A stretch of DNA of 58,020 nt from NCBI GenBank assembly GCA_964592275.1, contig CAZQDJ010000002.1, positions 1 through 58,020 of the forward strand, read 5' to 3'. Position numbers and translations under genes: made by a program. This document shows, in pieces, positions 35,323 to 44,523 of this stretch (positions are counted from its first letter, which is position 1; the number at the start of each line of letters is the position of its first letter). The notes under the pieces were generated by a model. That model searched no databases. It was not told where the DNA came from and worked only from the letters and a program-made list of their open reading frames with translations. Origin of the DNA: CANNBR01 sp964592275. Lineage in GTDB: Bacteria; Babelota; Babeliae; Babelales; CAIQNR01.

Positions 35323-35331
35323 AGCGTTCCT

Positions 35332-36801
35332 TTATTTTTCTATTTCTTGATGTTCAGTAGGTTCTTCTTCATCTTCTTGTGGAAATTCTTGAGATGATTC
35401 TTCGTGAAGTGATGGAGATTCTTCTTCGTTTTCAAAGTCAGTATTATTTTCGTCGTCGTGTGACGATTCTTTTAAAAAGCTGGCAAATGGTTCATCTGCA
35501 TGCGCAATGTCATCTCTCTCTCTTCTATCATTATCGGCAAAATCGGTTGTTGTTTTTGCAGGTTCTGAAACGGCCTCTGTGGAAACCTGAGTATTGATTT
35601 CTGCTAGCTTTTCTTTGTCATCGTGCGTTGGGAGTTGTTGATCATGTAATGTGTTTTTTGCTTCAATTGGATCTTCGTGAACAGTAGTGGCCAGTTCTTT
35701 TGTCATTAGTTTTTCAACTACAATAACGTGCTGTATGTGACTTTCTGATCCTGTTGAATAGGTAATAGTTGCTTCTCCAATTTTATGACCGGTAAGAATA
35801 AGACTCCATTGCGGGGTAGTTTTAGTTCCATCAAATTTTAAAGTGGCAGAAACAATTGCAGGGTCACTTGACTGGGCACTTCCTCCTGCAAATGAAGTTG
35901 CAAGGTGAGATTCATCGATCATGAGCGTAAGAGGTTCTTTGGTGATAATCATTTGTGGCGCTGATGTTTGTTTAGTTTCAGAATCATCTACTTTTTGTGT
36001 TGTAGTTATAAGTTTCCGTACTTCTTGGCTGAATGTTTTAAATTGGGTTTGTATGTTGGTTAGATATTTTTCTTCTAATTGATTTAATTTTTCAAAAACA
36101 AAATTTTGTGGTTCTGGATATTGTGTTCCGCTTATAAGTTCATGAGGGTTTCCTTGAATTTCAACATGATAGACTGGCTCAAAATGATCAGGTATTCCGT
36201 GTATTCCTTGTGCTTTAAATACCGTAAATGAACCGCTATGTACTGTTGCAGGAATAGTTATAGTATAATTTTTTTCTGTTGGGATTCCGTGAGCACCATT
36301 TTTTATAGTGCTTGAAAGGTAGGATTCATATTTTTTGTCTTGAATGAGGTAGCGATAAGTTTCAACGCCATGCGCAAGAGCAAGAGGATCGAGAGTTGCT
36401 GAATTTCCTGGAGTGATATGCAATGTTTTAATAGAGGCTGTTTGCTGCGCAGTTGAACGATGGTCTTTTGTTAAAAATGGATTATGTTCGGTTGGCGTTG
36501 CAGGTTCTGTTTTTGCCGACACTAGAGCATGATCTTCACTGTTTTTTGATTCGTGATGAGAAAAAGGATTTTCTGGTTCATCGGAAGAATCGGGAGTTGA
36601 AGCGATAGTGTGATGTTCTTCTGGAGCAAAAGGGTTAGCTGATTCTTCTTTGTTCGAAGTATTTTTTACTACTGGAGTTACAGGTTGACTTGCTTCAAGT
36701 GGATGATTTTGAGGGGCAAAAGGATTACTTTCACCTGCTTGCGCTGAAGTTATACAAAGGATTGCTAAAAGGGTTAATAAGCTTGATTTATATAATTTCA
36801 T
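35332..36801 (-). CDS. Exported protein with four NPF motifs and Ig-like domains
   Basis: This 489-residue protein has a signal peptide (SLLTLLAILCITSAQA). Residues 23-115 are disordered and carry NPF at positions 26, 56, 78 and 107, three of them followed by acidic residues (NPFAPEE, NPFSHHE, NPFLTKD). Two beta-rich modules follow: one near 120-225 and one near 285-365 (SSDPAIVSATL and GHKIGEATITY, Big-2-like). The last 120 residues are acidic and disordered. I start at the ATG 6 bases after AGGAGAG. It heads a four-gene exported operon. NPF tripeptides bind EH domains of eukaryotic endocytic proteins, hence a host-facing role is a hypothesis. Confidence 0.8.
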   Translation of the reverse strand: MKLYKSSLLTLLAILCITSAQAGESNPFAPQNHPLEASQPVTPVVKNTSNKEESANPFAPEEHHTIASTPDSSDEPENPFSHHESKNSEDHALVSAKTEPATPTEHNPFLTKDHRSTAQQTASIKTLHITPGNSATLDPLALAHGVETYRYLIQDKKYESYLSSTIKNGAHGIPTEKNYTITIPATVHSGSFTVFKAQGIHGIPDHFEPVYHVEIQGNPHELISGTQYPEPQNFVFEKLNQLEEKYLTNIQTQFKTFSQEVRKLITTTQKVDDSETKQTSAPQMIITKEPLTLMIDESHLATSFAGGSAQSSDPAIVSATLKFDGTKTTPQWSLILTGHKIGEATITYSTGSESHIQHVIVVEKLMTKELATTVHEDPIEAKNTLHDQQLPTHDDKEKLAEINTQVSTEAVSEPAKTTTDFADNDRRERDDIAHADEPFASFLKESSHDDENNTDFENEEESPSLHEESSQEFPQEDEEEPTEHQEIEK

Positions 36802-37040
36802 TCGAACTCTCCTATAAAATAAGACCACAGCTATTCTTTTGTGGCATGTTATTTATTTTTTACTACTTATGAATAAATTTACAATTATAAATTATTTAAA
36901 AGCAATAAAAATAAAACTTTTTAAGAAGATTGCGAGAAATAAGCTTGTTTTTAGATAGGCAATGAAAATAAGTGTTTCAATGTGAAAACATTACAGCACT
37001 AAGAGCATTCTTGCGATAGGTTTTAGAAAGTAACAAGTTC

Positions 37041-38174
37041 TTAGAGCTTGTCTTCCAAAATTGCTGCCCTGAGGATGGCCATTTTTTGTACCATAAAATG
37101 AAGGTTGTGAATACTTGCAAGACTGTAGGCAGCAAGTTCATGTGCTTTAAAAAGGTGACGCAAATAGGCAATGGTATAATTTCTGCAGGTGTAGCAGCTA
37201 CATGCAGGATCTAAAGGAGTAAAATTATTTTGATAGCGAGCATTTAAGATTTTAATAGTGCCATTATTAGTAAACAAAAGGCCATGGCGCGCACAGCGAG
37301 TAGGATGGGAAGAATCCATCGTATCAATACCAAGCTTTATGCATGGTTCAAGAGAAGCAAGATCTCCAATGCCGAGTAAGTGATTTGGTTTGTCCAGAGG
37401 AAGATAAGGCATCATATTCTCAAGCATGGCAAACATTTCGTTATGTGTTTTACCGAGTGATCCTCCAATGGCATAACCGCCAAAAGGAAGATTAGCTGCA
37501 AATTCACAACTTTTTTTGCGCAACTCTGGATTGACCCCTCCGTGGATAACGGAATACATAGTTTGATTATTTTCATGAAGCATGTGTTCATCAAGTGAAC
37601 GTTTTTCCCAACGATGAGTTCGTTCAAATGAATTGAAGAGTGTTCGCTTATCAACGTGATAGGGCGGAAGCTCGTCAAGAGGAATGATAATATCGGCTCC
37701 TAAATCTTTTTGTGCCTGTACTGATGATTCAGGGGTTAAAAGAATTGGATTACCATCACGGTATGATCGAAACAGTACCCCTTCTTCATCTATTTTTAAA
37801 ACAGAATTTTTAAGCTGTTTTTTACCCTTACTTTTAAGTTCTTCATTTACTGTTCCATACATCAAGCTAAAAACTTGAAAGCCGCCCGAATCAGTAATGA
37901 GTGGTTGGGTGCGGTTCATAAACTTGTGAAGGCCGCCGACATTTTTAATGAGCTTAGTTCCCGGGTGCAAAATCAGATGATAAGTATTACAAAACATAAG
38001 TTGAATGCCAAGTTTGTCCGTGTAAGCACTGTCAACCGCTTTGAGTGTTGCGTTAGTTCCAACGGGAACAAAGTTAGGTGTATCAATTACTCCGTGGGGC
38101 GTATGGATTCTGCCTACGCGTGCACGAGATTTTTTTGATTGATAAATAAGTTCAAAAGAAAAAGGGGTGATCAT
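37041..38174 (-). CDS. tgt: tRNA-guanine(34) transglycosylase
   Basis: This TIM-barrel enzyme swaps guanine 34 of GUN tRNAs for a queuosine base. The 377 residues show DSGGFQVFS near 97-105, the nucleophile D287 in MDSSHPTR, and the zinc site CSCYTC plus a downstream His in LRHLFKAHE. The loop that reads the base is GGYAIGGSLGKT, which departs from the GGLAVGE of preQ1-using bacterial enzymes. It overlaps the upstream queuosine-precursor transporter by 4 bases. The pairing and the changed loop suggest direct use of host queuine. Confidence 0.97.
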   Translation of the reverse strand: MITPFSFELIYQSKKSRARVGRIHTPHGVIDTPNFVPVGTNATLKAVDSAYTDKLGIQLMFCNTYHLILHPGTKLIKNVGGLHKFMNRTQPLITDSGGFQVFSLMYGTVNEELKSKGKKQLKNSVLKIDEEGVLFRSYRDGNPILLTPESSVQAQKDLGADIIIPLDELPPYHVDKRTLFNSFERTHRWEKRSLDEHMLHENNQTMYSVIHGGVNPELRKKSCEFAANLPFGGYAIGGSLGKTHNEMFAMLENMMPYLPLDKPNHLLGIGDLASLEPCIKLGIDTMDSSHPTRCARHGLLFTNNGTIKILNARYQNNFTPLDPACSCYTCRNYTIAYLRHLFKAHELAAYSLASIHNLHFMVQKMAILRAAILEDKL

Positions 38175-38860
38175 AGAGCTTTATAAGGTTTAAAGGGCAA
38201 AAATTTTCGACAAAAAGTAACCAGTGGAATGCCGGAAAAAATGGCAAGACATTTGATGGTGTAACAAAACACAATAATCTGAAGTACGGAGTGAACTGTT
38301 CCAGAAAGTGCAATCATAGTAAAGGCAACGGTGTCAAAAAGTTGGCTAATGGTGAGAGCAAGAATAGTTTTAGTAAAAAAATGAGTAGTACCCCACCAGG
38401 TAGAAAAAAGGTGATACAACGAAAGGTTGAGTATTTTTGTGGTTAATGCAACAAGGCATGATGTTCCCATGATCCAAGGAAGTGGGGCAAGAACAGCACT
38501 ATACTCAGCTTGCGTAACATCATAGATGTTGGGATGGTACCACAAAAACAGTTGTGCCATTACAATAAAAAAGAGAGTGAGATAGAGGCATAAAGAAATA
38601 GCTCGTTGTGCTTCTTTTTTCCCGAAATATTCATAAATCAAATGAATGGCAAGGTCAGAACCGATAGCAAGTGCATCGCAGGTGACTACATCAAGTCCAA
38701 AAAGGGTGGTTTGTTTACGGACAAAGATATTACTCAAAAGAGCGCATAAAGTAACGAGTGACGTTAATCCGCCAAGTCCAAAAAAAATCGCCCCAACTGC
38801 AAAGAAAGCAACTAAGCAGCTTTGTGCTAAAAAAATAAATTCATTCATTCCAATAAGCAT
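38171..38860 (-). CDS. yhhQ: YhhQ-type queuosine precursor transporter
   Basis: This inner-membrane protein of about six helices (229 residues) belongs to the DUF165/ECF-like YhhQ family, which imports queuine or preQ bases. Supporting sequence: DLAIHLIYEYFGKKEAQRA after helix 2 and SQLFDTVAFTMIA in a late helix. GAGG lies 7 bases before the ATG. The ATGA overlap with tgt makes a salvage pair, and no preQ0/preQ1 synthesis gene (queCDEF) is in the window. Confidence 0.9.
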   Translation of the reverse strand: MLIGMNEFIFLAQSCLVAFFAVGAIFFGLGGLTSLVTLCALLSNIFVRKQTTLFGLDVVTCDALAIGSDLAIHLIYEYFGKKEAQRAISLCLYLTLFFIVMAQLFLWYHPNIYDVTQAEYSAVLAPLPWIMGTSCLVALTTKILNLSLYHLFSTWWGTTHFFTKTILALTISQLFDTVAFTMIALSGTVHSVLQIIVFCYTIKCLAIFSGIPLVTFCRKFLPFKPYKAL

Positions 38861-38988
38861 TCTTGTACCTCATAAAGGGATAAGTATATCGTAAAAGAAG
38901 CGTTTTAAAAAATTATTGGCTTATGAGCAGAGGGTTTTGGCTTACGTTTGTAGATAGATTGAAAAAATTATAAAAAAGGAATCTGAGG

Positions 38989-40617
38989 ATGAAGAAAATC
39001 ATACTGTTTGTAATAAGTCTTTTTGCAGTAAGTTTGCACTCATCTTTGTATGATTTATCAAGTGTTCAAGGACTAAAAGATAGAAAATGTTCGCTTTGTG
39101 GGCTCATTTTTATGCAGAAAGACTTTCTTGAAAAAGAAGATTATTCAGATGGTTCTCCAGTGCTTTGTAGTTTTTGTCGTAAAATGATGCGTGGTAAAAA
39201 AGACGGTGTACTTGCAAGGACGGAAAGATTATTGGGAGAAAGCTGCAATTTTTCGTCTGATGATGAGAGTGATGAGCATGATTCTGGCAGGGAGACTCAG
39301 GGAGTTCTCCTTTCAAAAGCAGGAAAAAGAAATCAGATGATTGTTCTGCGCGAGGCACGAACCGGCCTTGAAAGAAAGGATAAGCCTCATTTTAAAAAAC
39401 TTGCAGAACAAGAAATAGAGCTTGCTCGTCAACATGCGTGGACCTATCGAGTGCTAGATGATCATACTGTTGATATTGAAAATGTAATTAAAAAGATTCA
39501 CTGTTCTTCAAAAATTCCCTTAACCCATTTGTTGTATAGAGGGTCTTGCGTAATATTTTCTTCTGAACAAGGCTATAGGGTACATGATTTTGCTACTGGA
39601 GATACTGCAAGTTTTTATCCTGAACAATTAGATGAGCTTAATGCTTATCTAGAAACGCTTGGTTATGGGACTGATTTTAGGATGTATATTTTTTCTAAAT
39701 CTTTTATAGCTGAGCCTAAGGCAGCTTCTAAAAAAATACTTATTTCACCTCAAGATATAGAATTAAGACGCAAAAAAGAAAAAGAGAGACAAGAAAAATT
39801 AGAAGTAGAAAAAGACACTCAGGAAAAAACTCAAAAACTTTGCTTTTCTGATGCGCAGAAATCGATGTTTTTTACCATGGAAAATAAAAAACCTGAATTT
39901 TATTATGCGGTGGCTGAGGATAAAAAAACTCTTTTAGTAGGAAATGAGAGCGGCTATATTCTCAAATGGCCAGTGGAGTCAAAAATAACCGGTCTTTTGG
40001 CTCGTGGAACAGAGGCAATTGTTACTACCAAAGTAGATGGTGTTGATAAACAAATATGGCATGATTTTGCTCGTCATAATGAAGATGACATAATTACATT
40101 TCAAGAATATCCGATTACTTCTTTAGAAGGGCCATTACAGTCTAAAGAAGAACTTATGAAACAAGGATTCCTAGAGTCGGCAGTAAGAGAAACAACGTTT
40201 GATCAAATGTTTCATGAAATGGCGGTCATTCCAGAGGGATTTACGCAAACGATATACCATCCTACTTCTTTGCAAAAACTTGTAGAGCGTTTAAAGAATT
40301 TGGAATGCAAAGAAGGTCGATCTTTGGATCAAGAAAGTCATGAGTGTCAATGTGAAATTAATGCAGAAACAGAAATGGTAGATGTTTTCGTTAAAAGAGG
40401 AATGAAAGAAGAAGAGGATGGTTTTGAAATTACCATTAATAACCCTAAAGATTGTGTTTGGAAGCGAGGAGCTGAAATTCTTGTTCCTGATAATGGCTAT
40501 CTTGTTTTATATAATTTTAAAACAGAGGAAGTTGAGCGGTTTGACACAGAGAAAATTACCCCAATAGAAGAGATTGAAGGAGCCCTTACTGAATTAAAGT
40601 TTAATAAAATTAAGTAG
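38989..40617 (+). CDS. Exported zinc-ribbon protein, first of three tandem paralogues
   Basis: A signal peptide (MKKIILFVISLFAVSLHS) is followed by a zinc-ribbon motif C34-x2-C37-G, C60-x2-C63, then MMRGK. The rest of the 542 residues includes a charged coiled coil near 255-285 and repeated modules of the form RG-x-x-VI-xx-GY-xxx-D, seen near 186-205, 335-360 and 485-505. The two following genes repeat the same design. The ribosome region is AAGGAATCTGAGG. The family is not recognised; exported four-Cys ribbons suggest a protein- or nucleic-acid-binding role outside the cytoplasm, possibly in a host, which is inference. Confidence 0.8.
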   Translation: MKKIILFVISLFAVSLHSSLYDLSSVQGLKDRKCSLCGLIFMQKDFLEKEDYSDGSPVLCSFCRKMMRGKKDGVLARTERLLGESCNFSSDDESDEHDSGRETQGVLLSKAGKRNQMIVLREARTGLERKDKPHFKKLAEQEIELARQHAWTYRVLDDHTVDIENVIKKIHCSSKIPLTHLLYRGSCVIFSSEQGYRVHDFATGDTASFYPEQLDELNAYLETLGYGTDFRMYIFSKSFIAEPKAASKKILISPQDIELRRKKEKERQEKLEVEKDTQEKTQKLCFSDAQKSMFFTMENKKPEFYYAVAEDKKTLLVGNESGYILKWPVESKITGLLARGTEAIVTTKVDGVDKQIWHDFARHNEDDIITFQEYPITSLEGPLQSKEELMKQGFLESAVRETTFDQMFHEMAVIPEGFTQTIYHPTSLQKLVERLKNLECKEGRSLDQESHECQCEINAETEMVDVFVKRGMKEEEDGFEITINNPKDCVWKRGAEILVPDNGYLVLYNFKTEEVERFDTEKITPIEEIEGALTELKFNKIK

Positions 40618-40739
40618 GCTTATTTGTACATTATTCTTGTTTGTTTTTCCCTCTCTTCTTTAGTGTAGAGGAGAGTTATAAGAACACATTCTATGTTAAA
40701 CCTACTATAAATAATGAGCTGAATGGGTTAGGGGGAGTC

Positions 40740-41684
40740 ATGAACGGCAATACAGTATTTTTTTTATTGAGCATGATGTTTGGAGCGGTTCAAGAGGTGA
40801 AATGTAAGACCGCTATCTATAACACTTATAGGTGTTGTGTATGTGGTAGTGCTCTTTCTTTTAACGAAATTTTTTTTACTAGTGACATGCAGAGCAAAAA
40901 ACGATTTTTGTGTCAAAAGTGCCAAAGAATTATACGGGGAAAGGAAGAAGAATCATTAGCGCAGGCTTTAAAAATACAATTTGAGGGACATGAGGCATCG
41001 ACGTCTTTTATTGATGAAGTTGTTGAGGCGGATTGTTTTTATGAACATTCAGGAGTGCGGCAACTTATTGATGAAGCAATATGGGAGTTTTCGCCTGCTG
41101 ATGTGCAAAATCCACGAAAAATTAAAGTTGGTAAACATAAAAAAAACATGGTTTTAAAAAAGAAAAAGCTTCAAAAAAAGAAATCGCTAGAAGATGATTC
41201 TGATGTCACTGTGCATTTATCAACCCCTGTTTCACCTTTGCAAAAAATGTGGATGTATGCGCTGCCTCATTCTGAGTTAGGGTCTCATTTACAATTGCAA
41301 GTGGTTCATGGGGATACTCTCTTTACTGCTTTTTCAACAATTCCGGCGCATGAATTGTGGTGTCAGGGAGCACGATGCGTAGTGGTTACAGAAGATGGTT
41401 ACACTTTTTTTGATATAGAAAAAAATCAGCGATTTTTTTTCTCTCAGAAACAGGATATTGATGAGCATTTGGCTATTCAAGGATTTAGACCTGATTTTAA
41501 AGTTTTTATACAAGATGAGCATCCGATAATGCACCTATCTGAACAAGATTCTTTGAATGTTCTTACTCATTTTGAAACAAACATATCTGAAGCTTTTGAA
41601 AAGTATCAGCAGGATACTAAAAAAAATGATGAGAAATATAACATTCAAGTAGATTCTATTTTGAAACAATTTTCAAAATTATAA
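40740..41684 (+). CDS. Exported zinc-ribbon protein, second tandem paralogue
   Basis: This 314-residue protein has a hydrophobic signal (NTVFFLLSMMFGA), then C32-x2-C35-G, C58-x2-C61 and IIRGK, matching its neighbours. A Lys-rich stretch lies around residues 126-150. The shared module appears as RCVVVTEDGYTFFDIEKNQ near 220-238, followed by a region ending IQGFRPDFKVFI, like LGYGTDFRMYIF in the first paralogue. I start at the ATG with GGGGGAG just upstream; the frame is open 99 bases further 5' but without a site. The end of the first paralogue is 122 bases upstream. Confidence 0.8.
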   Translation: MNGNTVFFLLSMMFGAVQEVKCKTAIYNTYRCCVCGSALSFNEIFFTSDMQSKKRFLCQKCQRIIRGKEEESLAQALKIQFEGHEASTSFIDEVVEADCFYEHSGVRQLIDEAIWEFSPADVQNPRKIKVGKHKKNMVLKKKKLQKKKSLEDDSDVTVHLSTPVSPLQKMWMYALPHSELGSHLQLQVVHGDTLFTAFSTIPAHELWCQGARCVVVTEDGYTFFDIEKNQRFFFSQKQDIDEHLAIQGFRPDFKVFIQDEHPIMHLSEQDSLNVLTHFETNISEAFEKYQQDTKKNDEKYNIQVDSILKQFSKL

Positions 41685-41708
41685 AAGTTGATAAAAAAAG
41701 AGGGGAGT

Positions 41709-42605
41709 ATGAAAAAAATCTTATTGTTATGTGTCATGAGCAGTGGTTTTGGACTAATAGATTTTGTAGCACGAGCTAATGATGTACGTGAGCAAGTAAC
41801 TTTTTGTGCCGAATGCGGAGCTCCTGTTCGCGGTTTTACGTTACTTGATAAATTGAATGGTGAATATCGATTATTTTGTAAAAAATGTTTAAAAATAAGA
41901 GGAAAAAGTTCTCAATTTTCATCACTTTCTTTGTCTCCATCATCTTTTTCAGTTGGTTCTGATAATGTTTTTGATTCTCCTCTTGTAAGCCCATCATTAT
42001 CCCCTATTACTCCTCCTTCACCTTCGCCATTAGCGGTTATTGAAGTTCAAAAACGGAGTACTTCTGCGCCCATAACATTTTTTGTAGGTGATAAAAAAAT
42101 AGCAGAACTAGCAGAATTTATTGTTAAACAAAAATTTAAAAAGAAAAATCCTCTAGAAAAAAATGTTTTTGAATCATATGGATATCCGAAAACTTTTAAT
42201 GAAGCATTGAGCTTAAAAATACACCTTTTTGAACGATTGTACGAAGCTTCAATGGATCCTGAAGATGTAGATTATCGCTGTATTTTTCATCAGGATCAAA
42301 GATGTGCTGATGTTGTTGATCCGCAAGGTAATGAACATTTTTATACTGTAGATGGAGCCCATCCTATTCTTTTTAAACGAGGAGGGGTATTTGTTTTTAC
42401 AATGGCAGATTCGCTGGAGATAAAAGATTTAAAAGAAGATTGTTCATATAGTTTTCCTGGAGATACGCTACCGCTTTCTATTTTGAAGCAAAAATGTCAT
42501 GAGTATGGTTTTGAAAAAGTGGAACCACTGGCTGCTTATCAAGAAGTTGAGTTAGCTTATCAACGAAAACTACAAGAGTTGCCATCACCTGATTTTACGA
42601 AGTAA
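41709..42605 (+). CDS. Exported zinc-ribbon protein, third tandem paralogue
   Basis: This 298-residue protein starts MKKILLLCVMSSGFG as signal. The ribbon is C33-x2-C36-G, C57-x2-C60, KIRGK. A Ser/Pro-rich linker follows (about residues 68-108). The shared module is weaker here (FKRGGVFVFTMADSLEIKDL) and ends HEYGFEKVEPL, in line with the LGYG and QGFR ends of the other two. The ATG follows GAGGGGAGT; the TTG seven codons earlier lacks a site. It starts 24 bases after the second paralogue and is probably on the same transcript. Confidence 0.8.
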   Translation: MKKILLLCVMSSGFGLIDFVARANDVREQVTFCAECGAPVRGFTLLDKLNGEYRLFCKKCLKIRGKSSQFSSLSLSPSSFSVGSDNVFDSPLVSPSLSPITPPSPSPLAVIEVQKRSTSAPITFFVGDKKIAELAEFIVKQKFKKKNPLEKNVFESYGYPKTFNEALSLKIHLFERLYEASMDPEDVDYRCIFHQDQRCADVVDPQGNEHFYTVDGAHPILFKRGGVFVFTMADSLEIKDLKEDCSYSFPGDTLPLSILKQKCHEYGFEKVEPLAAYQEVELAYQRKLQELPSPDFTK

Positions 42606-42620
42606 GGGAGAGTGGTAGTA

Positions 42621-43580
42621 TTATTTATCTAGCAACGGATAGTCTTTAAATCCAACAAAAATACATTCAGGGTGAGGCATAATTCCAAACTCAATTTTAA
42701 CTTTTTCTTGCAATGTACAAGCAAGTTGGATTAGATCTGATGAGGTTGCCAAATTTTTATTGACGAGCATGTTTGCATGCTGCCATGAGACACAGGCGCC
42801 TCCTACTGACTCGGTGCCCTTGACTCCAATTTTATCTAAGTAAAAAGCAACATAAATCATTTTTTTACCATTCCAAATAAGAGTTACTTCATTTTCGTAA
42901 AAGTTCCTGAAAAAGCTTCCACAGGTATGCGATGAAGGGTAGCGGGAAGTGCGATGGCGAATAATTTCATAACGCCTACCTTGCGCATATGCTGTTTCTG
43001 TATCAGTTGCGCGTTGTAATTTGAGAGTGACTGAAATAATGAAATAGTTTCCATTCATTAAAGTCGATTGGTTGTAGCCATAGTTAAACCAAGCGCGATC
43101 AACTTTAAGAAGAGTACTAGTGTCTTTTGCGATAATTTCTGCACTTACCAAAAAGTCACTAAAAAAGTGTTGAAAGTAATGCAAGTTAATATAAGCGCAG
43201 CCGCCCAAGGACCCTGGGATTCCACTAAATACTTCAAGGCCAATAAGATGATCTCCTAATGTTTGTTCAATGCAGTTATCCATTGTAAGGCCGGCAGGCG
43301 CAGTCACAAAAGCATGGGTGGTATTATCAGGATCGTCGGTAATAACAAGTGGGGCAGAACGAGGATGAATGATAAGGCCATCAAATCCTTCATCACTTAT
43401 TAAAACGTTTGCTCCTTCTCCAAGAAAGAACAATTCTAGATTGCGCTCTTTTGTAAATGTTAATGCTTGCTGAAATTCAAAAGCAGTGAGAGGCTCGCAA
43501 AAATAGCGAGCTAACCCACCGGTTTTGAACCAGTTTTTATCTGCAAGGGGAACGTTTTCTTGAATGATGAAGGAAGTCAT
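42621..43580 (-). CDS. murB: UDP-N-acetylenolpyruvoylglucosamine reductase
   Basis: This FAD enzyme reduces UDP-GlcNAc-enolpyruvate to UDP-MurNAc in the cytoplasm. The 319 residues show the FAD-binding LGEGANVLISDEGFDG, the SGIPGSLGGCAYIN loop, the catalytic Ser in HTCGSFFRN and the Glu near the end in MPHPECIFVG. I begin at MTSFIIQ, just past the stop of the upstream trhO-like gene on the same strand; the longer open frame would overlap that gene and has no site of its own. With mraY it shows active wall synthesis. Confidence 0.94.
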   Translation of the reverse strand: MTSFIIQENVPLADKNWFKTGGLARYFCEPLTAFEFQQALTFTKERNLELFFLGEGANVLISDEGFDGLIIHPRSAPLVITDDPDNTTHAFVTAPAGLTMDNCIEQTLGDHLIGLEVFSGIPGSLGGCAYINLHYFQHFFSDFLVSAEIIAKDTSTLLKVDRAWFNYGYNQSTLMNGNYFIISVTLKLQRATDTETAYAQGRRYEIIRHRTSRYPSSHTCGSFFRNFYENEVTLIWNGKKMIYVAFYLDKIGVKGTESVGGACVSWQHANMLVNKNLATSSDLIQLACTLQEKVKIEFGIMPHPECIFVGFKDYPLLDK

Positions 43581-43581
43581 T

Positions 43582-44523
43582 TTATTCACCAATAGTGCAA
43601 CTTGACTGCGCAATAATATCTTCAATGCGTGCAGGTTTAGTGCGAACAATAACTTTTTGTGTTTCAACTAAGGTAGCGCATTCTTTGCTGCATGATTCTT
43701 GCAGTTGGTTTTTACAAGTAAGGCAACTTAAAAATTGATTGTTGCATTCAGCGTTTTTGCAGTTGATGTAATAGTCAGAAGGGGTTGAGCATTGGCTGCA
43801 AGCGCCTAAAACAACATCATTAACTTTATGAGATACGCGGGCATCAAATACATAGTTTGAGCCTTTAAAAAAACCATCGGGAAATTGCTCAACATAACGG
43901 TGAATACCGCCTTGAATGTGCATAACTTTTTTTGCGACACCTTTATTTTGCAAGTAAGCAGAAGCGCGCTCGCAACGCACACCGCCAGTACAAAACATAA
44001 GCACTTCTTTATTCGCAAATGTTTCTAAATTGTTGTCGATGTAGGCAGGAAATTCTCTAAAATAACGAGTTTGTGGAGAAATTGCATTTTCGAAAGTACC
44101 GATTTCAATTTCATAATTATTGCGCGTATCCAGAATAACTAAATCCTTAGGACTATTTTTTAGGATTTCATGAGCCTCTGCAGGGGTTACATAAGGAGCA
44201 GCTTCTGATGCTTTAAGAGCTGCTGGGTCAATTCCCATGATGACGATTTCTTTTTTGACCATTATTCGTAAACGAGGGAAGTATCGTTCATCTCCTTCAG
44301 ATGTTTTAAAATCAATGCCGCCAAAAAGTGGATGTTCGTTCATTTGTCTGACGTATTCATCTGTAGCTTCGTCAGATCCGCCAAGGGTTCCATTGATACC
44401 TTCTATTGCTAAAATAATACGACCGCGCAATCCAAGAGCGGTACACAAAGATCGTTGCCAGACAGCAACAGCTTGTGGATCTTGAACATCTATGTATTTA
44501 TAAAATAAAAGTATTTTTCCCAT
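43582..44523 (-). CDS. trhO: tRNA uridine-34 hydroxylase, rhodanese family
   Basis: This UPF0176/YceA-family protein makes 5-hydroxyuridine at tRNA position 34 in an O2-dependent way. Its 313 residues hold an N-terminal ferredoxin-like domain, a rhodanese domain with LDTRNNYEIEIGTF and active-site Cys in FCTGGVRCERAS, and a C-terminal Cys-rich tail (CSQCS, CNNQFLSCLTC) typical of the longer family members. I start at ATG 8 bases after AGGA; a TTG two codons earlier is also open. murB begins at its stop codon. Confidence 0.93.
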   Translation of the reverse strand: MGKILLFYKYIDVQDPQAVAVWQRSLCTALGLRGRIILAIEGINGTLGGSDEATDEYVRQMNEHPLFGGIDFKTSEGDERYFPRLRIMVKKEIVIMGIDPAALKASEAAPYVTPAEAHEILKNSPKDLVILDTRNNYEIEIGTFENAISPQTRYFREFPAYIDNNLETFANKEVLMFCTGGVRCERASAYLQNKGVAKKVMHIQGGIHRYVEQFPDGFFKGSNYVFDARVSHKVNDVVLGACSQCSTPSDYYINCKNAECNNQFLSCLTCKNQLQESCSKECATLVETQKVIVRTKPARIEDIIAQSSCTIGE

